Source of the DNA: Mimachlamys varia
Taxonomy: Eukaryota > Mollusca > Bivalvia > Pectinida > Pectinidae
Assembly: GCA_947623455.1 (NCBI GenBank)
Contig: OX392529.1
Span: 56,873,186-56,937,185, forward strand
Direction: 5' to 3'
DNA length: 64,000 bases
Of this stretch, positions 57,402-64,000 are shown in pieces. Each line of letters starts with the position of its first letter. The first letter of the stretch is position 1. The notes beneath the pieces were generated by a model that was not told the DNA's origin, did not search any database, and saw nothing but the letters and a program-made list of their open reading frames with translations. Position numbers and translations under genes: made by a program.

Positions 57402-60400
57402 ACTACCGTGTAGGAATGGACTACCTTGTTGACAATGGACTACCTTGTAGGTAATGGACTACCTTGTAGATATGGACTACCTTGTAGAAATGGACTACCT
57501 TGTAGATAATGGACTACCTTGTAGGTAATGGACTACCTTGTTGACAATGGACTACCTTGTAGGTAATGGACTACCTTATAGGTAATGGACTACCTTGTAG
57601 GTAATGGACTACCTTGTAGGTAATGGACTACCTTGTAGGTATGGACTACCTTGTAGGTAATGGACTACCTTATAGGTAATGGACTACCTTGTAGATATGG
57701 ACTACCTTATAGGTAATGGACTACCTTGTAGGTAATGGACTACCTTGTAGATATGGACTACCTTGTAGAAATGGACTACCTTGTAGATATGGACTACCTT
57801 GTAGATATGGACTACCTTGTAGGTATGGACTACCTTGTAGGTAATGAACTACCTTGTAGATAATGGACTACCTTGTAGGTATGGACTACCTTGTAGATAT
57901 GGACTACCTTGTAGGTAATGGACTACCTTGTAGATATGGACTACCTTGTAGGTAATGGACTACCTTGTAGATATGGACTACCTTGTAGATATGGACTACC
58001 TTGTAGGTAATGGACTACCTTGTAGATATGGACTACCTTGTAGGTAATGAACTACCTTGTAGATAATGGACTACCTTGTAGGTATGGACTACCTTGTAGA
58101 TATGGACTACCTTGTAGGTAATGAACTACCTTGTTGACAATGGACTACCTTGTAGGTAATGGACTACCTTCTAGATAATGTACTACCTTGTAGATATGGA
58201 CTACCTTGTAGATAATGGACTACCTTGTAGATAATGGACTACCTTGTAGGTAATGGACTACCTTGTAGAAATGGACTACCTTGTATGTAATGAACTACCT
58301 TGTTGACAATGGACTACCTTGTAGGTAATGGACTACCTTGTAGTTATGGACTACCTTGTAGAGAATGTACTACCTTGTAGATATGGACTACCTTGTAGAT
58401 ATGGACTACCTTGTAGATATGGACTACCTTGTAGAAATGGACTACCTTGTAGATATGGACTACCTTGTAGATATGGACTACCTTGTAGGTAATGGACTAC
58501 CTTGTAGGTATGGACTACCTTGTAGATAATGGCCTACCTTGTAGGTAATGGACTACATTGTAGATATGGACTACCTTGTAGATATGGACTACCTTGTAGA
58601 TAATGGACTACCTTGTAGGTAATGGACTACCTTGTAGATATGGACTACCTTGTAGATATGGACTACCTTGTAGATATGGACTACTTTGTAGGTATGGACT
58701 ACCTTGTAGATAATGGACTACCTTGTAGGTAATGGACTACCTTGTAGGTAATGGACAACATTGTAGGTAATGGACTACCTTGTAGGTATGGACTACCTTG
58801 TAGATAATGGACTACCTTGTAGGTAATGGACTACCTTGTAGATATGGACTACCTTGTAGATATGGACTACCTTGTAGGTAATGGACTACCTTGTAGATAT
58901 GGACTACCTTGTAGATATAGACTACATTGTTGATATGGACTACCTTGAAGACATAGACTACCTTGTAGATATGGACTACCTTGTAGATATGGACTACCTT
59001 GTAGATAATGGACTGCCTTGTAGGTAATGGACTACCTTGTAGATATGGACTACCTTGTAGATATGGACTACCTTGTAGGTATGGACTACCTTGTAGATAA
59101 TGGACTACCTTGTAGGTAATGGATTACCTTGTAGGTAATGGACTACCTTGTAGATATGGACTACCTTGTAGGTAATGGACTACCTTGTAGATATGGACTA
59201 CCTTGTAGATATAGACTACATTGTTGATATGGACTACCTTGAAGACATAGACTACCTTGTAGATATGGACTACCTTGTAGATATGGACTACCTTGTAGAT
59301 AATGGACTGCCTTGTAGGTAATGGACTACCTTGTAGATATGGACTACCTTGTAGATATGGACTACCTTGTAGGTATGGACTACCTTGTAGATATGTACTA
59401 CCTTGTAGGTAATGGACTACCTTGTAGATATGGACTACCTTGTAGATATGGACTACATTGTAGGTAATGGACTACCTTGTAGATATGGACTACCTTGTAG
59501 ATATGGACTACCTTGTAGATATGGACTACCTTGTAGATATGGACTACCTTGTAGATATGGACTACCTTGTAGGTATGGACTACCTTGTAGATATGGACTA
59601 CCTTGTAGATATGGACTACCTTGTAGATCATGGACTACCTTGTAGGTAATGGACTACCTTGTAGATATGGACTACCTTGTAGGTATGGACTACCTTGTAG
59701 ATATGGACTACCTTGTAGATAATTGACTACCTTGTAGATCATGGACTACATTGTAGATAATGGACTACCTTGTAGGTAATGGACTACCTTGTAGATAATG
59801 GTCTACCTTGTAGATATGGACTACCTTGTAGATATGGACTACCTTGTAGGTATGGACTACCTTGTAGGTAATGGACTACCTTGTAGGTAATGGACTACCT
59901 TGTAGGTAATGGACTACCTTGTGATAATAGACTACCTTGTAGTTAATGGACTACCTTGTAGGTAATGGACTACCTTGTAGGTAATGGACTACCTTGTAGA
60001 TATGGACTACCTTGTAGATATGGACTACCTTGTAGATATGGACTACCTTGTAGGTAATGGACTACCTTGTAGGTAATGGACTACCTTGTAGGTAATGGAC
60101 TACCTTGTAGATATGGACTACCTTGTAGATATGGACTACCTTGTAGGTAATGGACTACCTTGTAGATATGGAGTACCTTCTAGGTAATGGGCTACCTTAT
60201 AGGTAATGGACTACCTTGTAGATAATGGACTACCTTGTAGATAATGGACTACCTTGTAGATATGGACTACCTTGTAGGTATGGACTACCTTGTAGATATG
60301 GACTACCTTGTAGGTAATGGACTACATTGTAGATATGGACTACCTTGTAGATATGGACTACCTTGTAGATATGGACTACTACCTTGTAGATAATGGACTA

Positions 60401-63400
60401 CCTTGTAGGTATGGACTACCTTGTAGATAATGGACTACATTGTAGATAATGGACTACCTTGTAGATATGGACTACCTTGTAGATAATGGACTACCTTGTA
60501 GGTAATGGGCTACCTTGTAGGATATGGACTACCTTGTAGGTAATGGTCTACCTTGTAGGATATGGACTACCTTGTAGGTAATGGTCTACCTTGTAGGTAA
60601 TGGACTACCTTGTAGATAATGGACTACCTTGTAGATAATGGGCTACCTTATAGGTAATGGACTACCTTGTAGATATGGACTACCTTGTAGATAATGGACT
60701 ACTACCTTGTAGATAATGGGCTACCTTATAGGTAATGGACTACCTTGTAGATATGGACTACCATTTAGATATGGACTACCTTGTAGATATGGACTACCTT
60801 GTAGATATGGACTACCTTGTAGGTAATGGACTACCTTGTAGATATGGACTACCTTGTAGATATGGACTACCTTGTAGGTAAGGACTACCTTGTAGGTAAG
60901 GACTACCTTGTAGATATGGACTACCTTGTAGATATGGACTACCTTGTAGGTAATGGACTACCTTGTAGATATGGACTACCTTGTAGATATGGACTACCTT
61001 GTAGGTAAGGACTACCTTGTAGGTAAGGACTACCTTGTAGATATGGACTACCTTGTAGATATGGACTACCTTGTAGATAATGGACTACCTTGTAGATAAT
61101 TGACTACCTTGTAGATCATGGACTACCTTGTAGATAATGGACTACCTTGTAGGTAATGGACTACCTTGTAGATAATGGTCTACCTTGTAGATATGGACTA
61201 CCTTGTAGATATGGACTACCTTGTAGGTATGGACTACCTTGTAGGTAATGGACTACCTTGTAGGTAATGGACTACCTTGTGATAATGGACTACCTTGTAG
61301 GTAATGGACTACCTTGTAGGTAATGGACTACCTTGTAGGTAATGGACTACCTTGTAGATATGGACTACCTTGTAGATATGGACTACCTTGTAGATATGGA
61401 CTACCTTGTAGGTAATGGACTACCTTGTAGGTAATGGACTACCTTGTAGGTAATGGACTACCTTGTAGATATGGACTACCTTGTAGATATGGACTACCTT
61501 GTAGATATGGACTACCTTGTAGATATGGACTACCTTGTAGGTAATGGACTACCTTGTAGATATGGAGTACATTCTAGGTAATGGGCTACCTTATAGGTAA
61601 TGGACTACCTTGTAGATAATGGACTACCTTGTAGATAATGGACTACCTTGTAGATATGGACTACCTTGTAGGTATGGACTACCATGTAGATAATGGGCTA
61701 CCTTATAGGTAATGGACTACCTTGTAGGTAATGGGCTACCTTGTAGGTAATGGACTACCTTGTAGGTATGGACTACCTTGTAGATATGGACTACCTTGTA
61801 GGTATGGACTACCTTGTAGATAATGGGCTACCTTATAGGTAATGGACTACCTTGTAGGTAATGGACTACCTTGTAGATATGGACTACCTTGTAGGTAATG
61901 GACTACATTGTAGATATGGACTACCTTGTAGATATGGACTACCTTGTAGATATGGACTACTACTTTGTAGATAATGGACTACCTTGTAGGTATGGACTAC
62001 CTTGTAGATAATGGACTACATTGTAGATAATGGACTACCTTGTAGATATGGACTACCTTGTAGATAATGGACTACCTTGTAGGTAATGGGCTACCTTGTA
62101 GGATATGGACTACCTTGTAGGTAATGGTCTACCTTGTAGGATATGGACTACCTTGTAGGTAATGGTCTACCTTGTAGGTAATGGACTACCTTGTAGATAA
62201 TGGACTACCTTGTAGATAATGGGCTACCTTATAGGTAATGGACTACCTTGTAGATATGGACTACCTTGTAGATAATGGACTACTACCTTGTAGATAATGG
62301 GCTACCTTATAGGTAATGGACTACCTTGTAGATATGGACTACCATTTAGATATGGACTACCTTGTAGGTAATGGACAACATTGTAGATATGGACTACCTT
62401 GTAGATAATGGACTACCTTGTAGGTAATGGACTACATTGTAGATATGGACTACCTTGTAGATAATGGACTACCTTGTAGATAATGGACTACCTTGTAGAT
62501 ATGGACTACTACCTTGTATATAATGGACAACATTGTAGATATGGACTACCTTGTAGATAATGGGCTACCTTGTAGGTAATGGACTACATTGTAGATATGG
62601 ACTACCTTGTAGATAATGGACTACCTTGTAGATAATGGACTACCTTGTAGGTAATGGACTACATTGTAGATATGGACTACCTTGTAGATATGGACTACCT
62701 TGTAGGTAATGGACTACCTTATAGATAATGGACTACCTTGTAGATAATGGACTACCTTGTAGATATGGACTACCTTGTAGATATGGACTACCTTGTAGAT
62801 AATGGACTACCTTGTAGATATGGACTACCTTGTAGATAATGGACTACCTTGTAGATAATGGACTACCTTGTAGATATGGACTACCTTGTAGATATGGACT
62901 ACCTTGTAGGTATGGACTACCTTGTAGATATGGACTACATTGTAGGTAATGGACTACCTTGTAGATATGGACTACATTGTAGGTGATGGACTACCTTGTA
63001 GATAATGGACAACATTGTAGATAATGGACTACCTTGTAGGTAATGGACTACCTTGTAGATATGGACTACCTTGTAGATAATGGACTACCTTGTAGATATG
63101 GACTACCTTGTAGATAATGGACTACCTTGTAGATAATGGACTACCTTGTAGGTATGGACTACATTGTAGAAATGGACTACCTTGTAGATATGGACTACCT
63201 TGTAGATATGGACTACCTTGTAGATAATGGACTACCTTGTAGATATGGACTACCTTGTAGATATGGACTACCTTGTAGGTAATGGACTACCTTGTAGATA
63301 TGGACTACCTTGTATGTATGGACTACCTTGTAGGTATGGACTACCTTGTAGGTATGGACTACCTTGTAGGTATGGACTACCTTGTAGATAATGGTCTACC

Positions 63401-64000
63401 TTGTAGATAATGGACTACCTTGTAGATAATGGACTACCTTGTAGGTATGGACTACATTGTAGATATGGACTACCTTGTAGATATGGACTACCTTGTAGAT
63501 AATGGTCTACCTTGTAGATAATGGACTACCTTGTAGGTATTGGACAACATTGTAGGTGATGGTCTACCTTGTAGGTAATGGTCTACCTTTTAGGTAATGG
63601 ACTACCTTATAGGTATTGGACAACATTGTAGGCGATGGTCTACCTTGTAGATATGGACTACCTTGTAGATATGGACTACCTTGTAGGTAATGGACTACCT
63701 TGTAGGTAATGGACTACCTTGTAGGTAATGGACTACCTTGTAGATAATGGACTACCTTGTAGGTAGTGGACTACCTTGTAGGTAATGGACTACCTTGTAG
63801 GTAATGGACTACCTTGTAGGTAATGGACTACCTTGTAGATAATGGTCTACCTTGTAGATAATGGACTACCTTGTAGGTAATGGACTACCTTGTAGATATG
63901 GACTACCTTGTAGGTAATGGACTACCTTGTAGGTAATGGACTACCTTGTAGGTATGGACTACCTTGTAGATATGGACTACCTTGTATGTATGGACTACCT
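57402..64000. repeat. Very long minisatellite, 18-20 bp units, open at the window end
   Basis: About 350 units of atggactaccttgtagat, with 19- and 20-base forms (ggtaatggactaccttgta). Lengths vary from unit to unit, so reading frames are short. Rare markers (gatcatgg, gagtacctt, ccatttagat, ggactactacc) show larger blocks duplicated inside it. The array runs at least 6.6 kb and past the end of the window. Confidence 0.97.

Noticed and set aside
59398..59649. Short YLVDMD/VVHIYK repeat frames, also at 60826
   Set aside because: The 18-base form of the satellite unit reads open for short runs until a 19-base unit breaks the frame.

Overview
The window is AT-rich eukaryotic DNA and reads as a bivalve mollusc, or at least a mollusc. 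Genes are small and split by introns, and most of the DNA is minisatellite or transposon relic. Several dispersed repeats are ones I recognise from bivalve genomes, such as the element opening GGTCACCTGAGACAAAGTCTCA. The species cannot be fixed from the sequence. No bacterial genes, rRNA genes or functional tRNA genes were seen.

Five host genes can be built by following reading frame across GT/AG splice sites, all on the minus strand. Three encode small secreted Gly/Tyr/Lys-rich proteins: gene A (CDS 7545-8268), gene B (16624-17379, a near-identical copy of A) and gene G3 (25763-26955, a diverged paralog). Two encode secreted proteins with four EF-hand loops: gene C (31529-38778) and gene D (49036-55639). 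The families share a layout: a candidate non-coding first exon, a splice acceptor at or within 13 bases of the ATG, a signal peptide, and in A, B, G3 and probably D an intron in the 3' UTR. TATA boxes are clear for A, B, G3 and C. Acidic EF-hand proteins beside Tyr/Gly/Lys-rich structural proteins suggest an extracellular-matrix cluster (shell, periostracum or byssus), but that role is inference.

Layout: 1-7 kb holds two large minisatellites (36-bp and 30-bp units). 7-9 kb is gene A. 9-16 kb holds a LINE relic and several retroelement-tail copies. 16-18 kb is gene B. 18-25 kb holds LINE relics and foldback elements. 25-27.5 kb is gene G3, with a SINE in an intron. 28-31 kb holds a foldback element containing a SINE, a LINE relic and a TIR element. 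31-39 kb is gene C, whose large introns hold foldbacks and a nested pair of DNA transposons. 39-47 kb holds MITEs, a mariner relic and dispersed repeats. 47-56 kb is gene D, with a nearly intact mariner in its probable 3'-UTR intron. 57.4 kb to the end is one uninterrupted minisatellite with 18-20 bp units, running off the window.

Most long open frames here are minisatellite artefacts: units of 36, 30 and 39 bp are multiples of three and lack stops. The true coding exons are short and were found by frame and splice-site logic. No transcript data were available.
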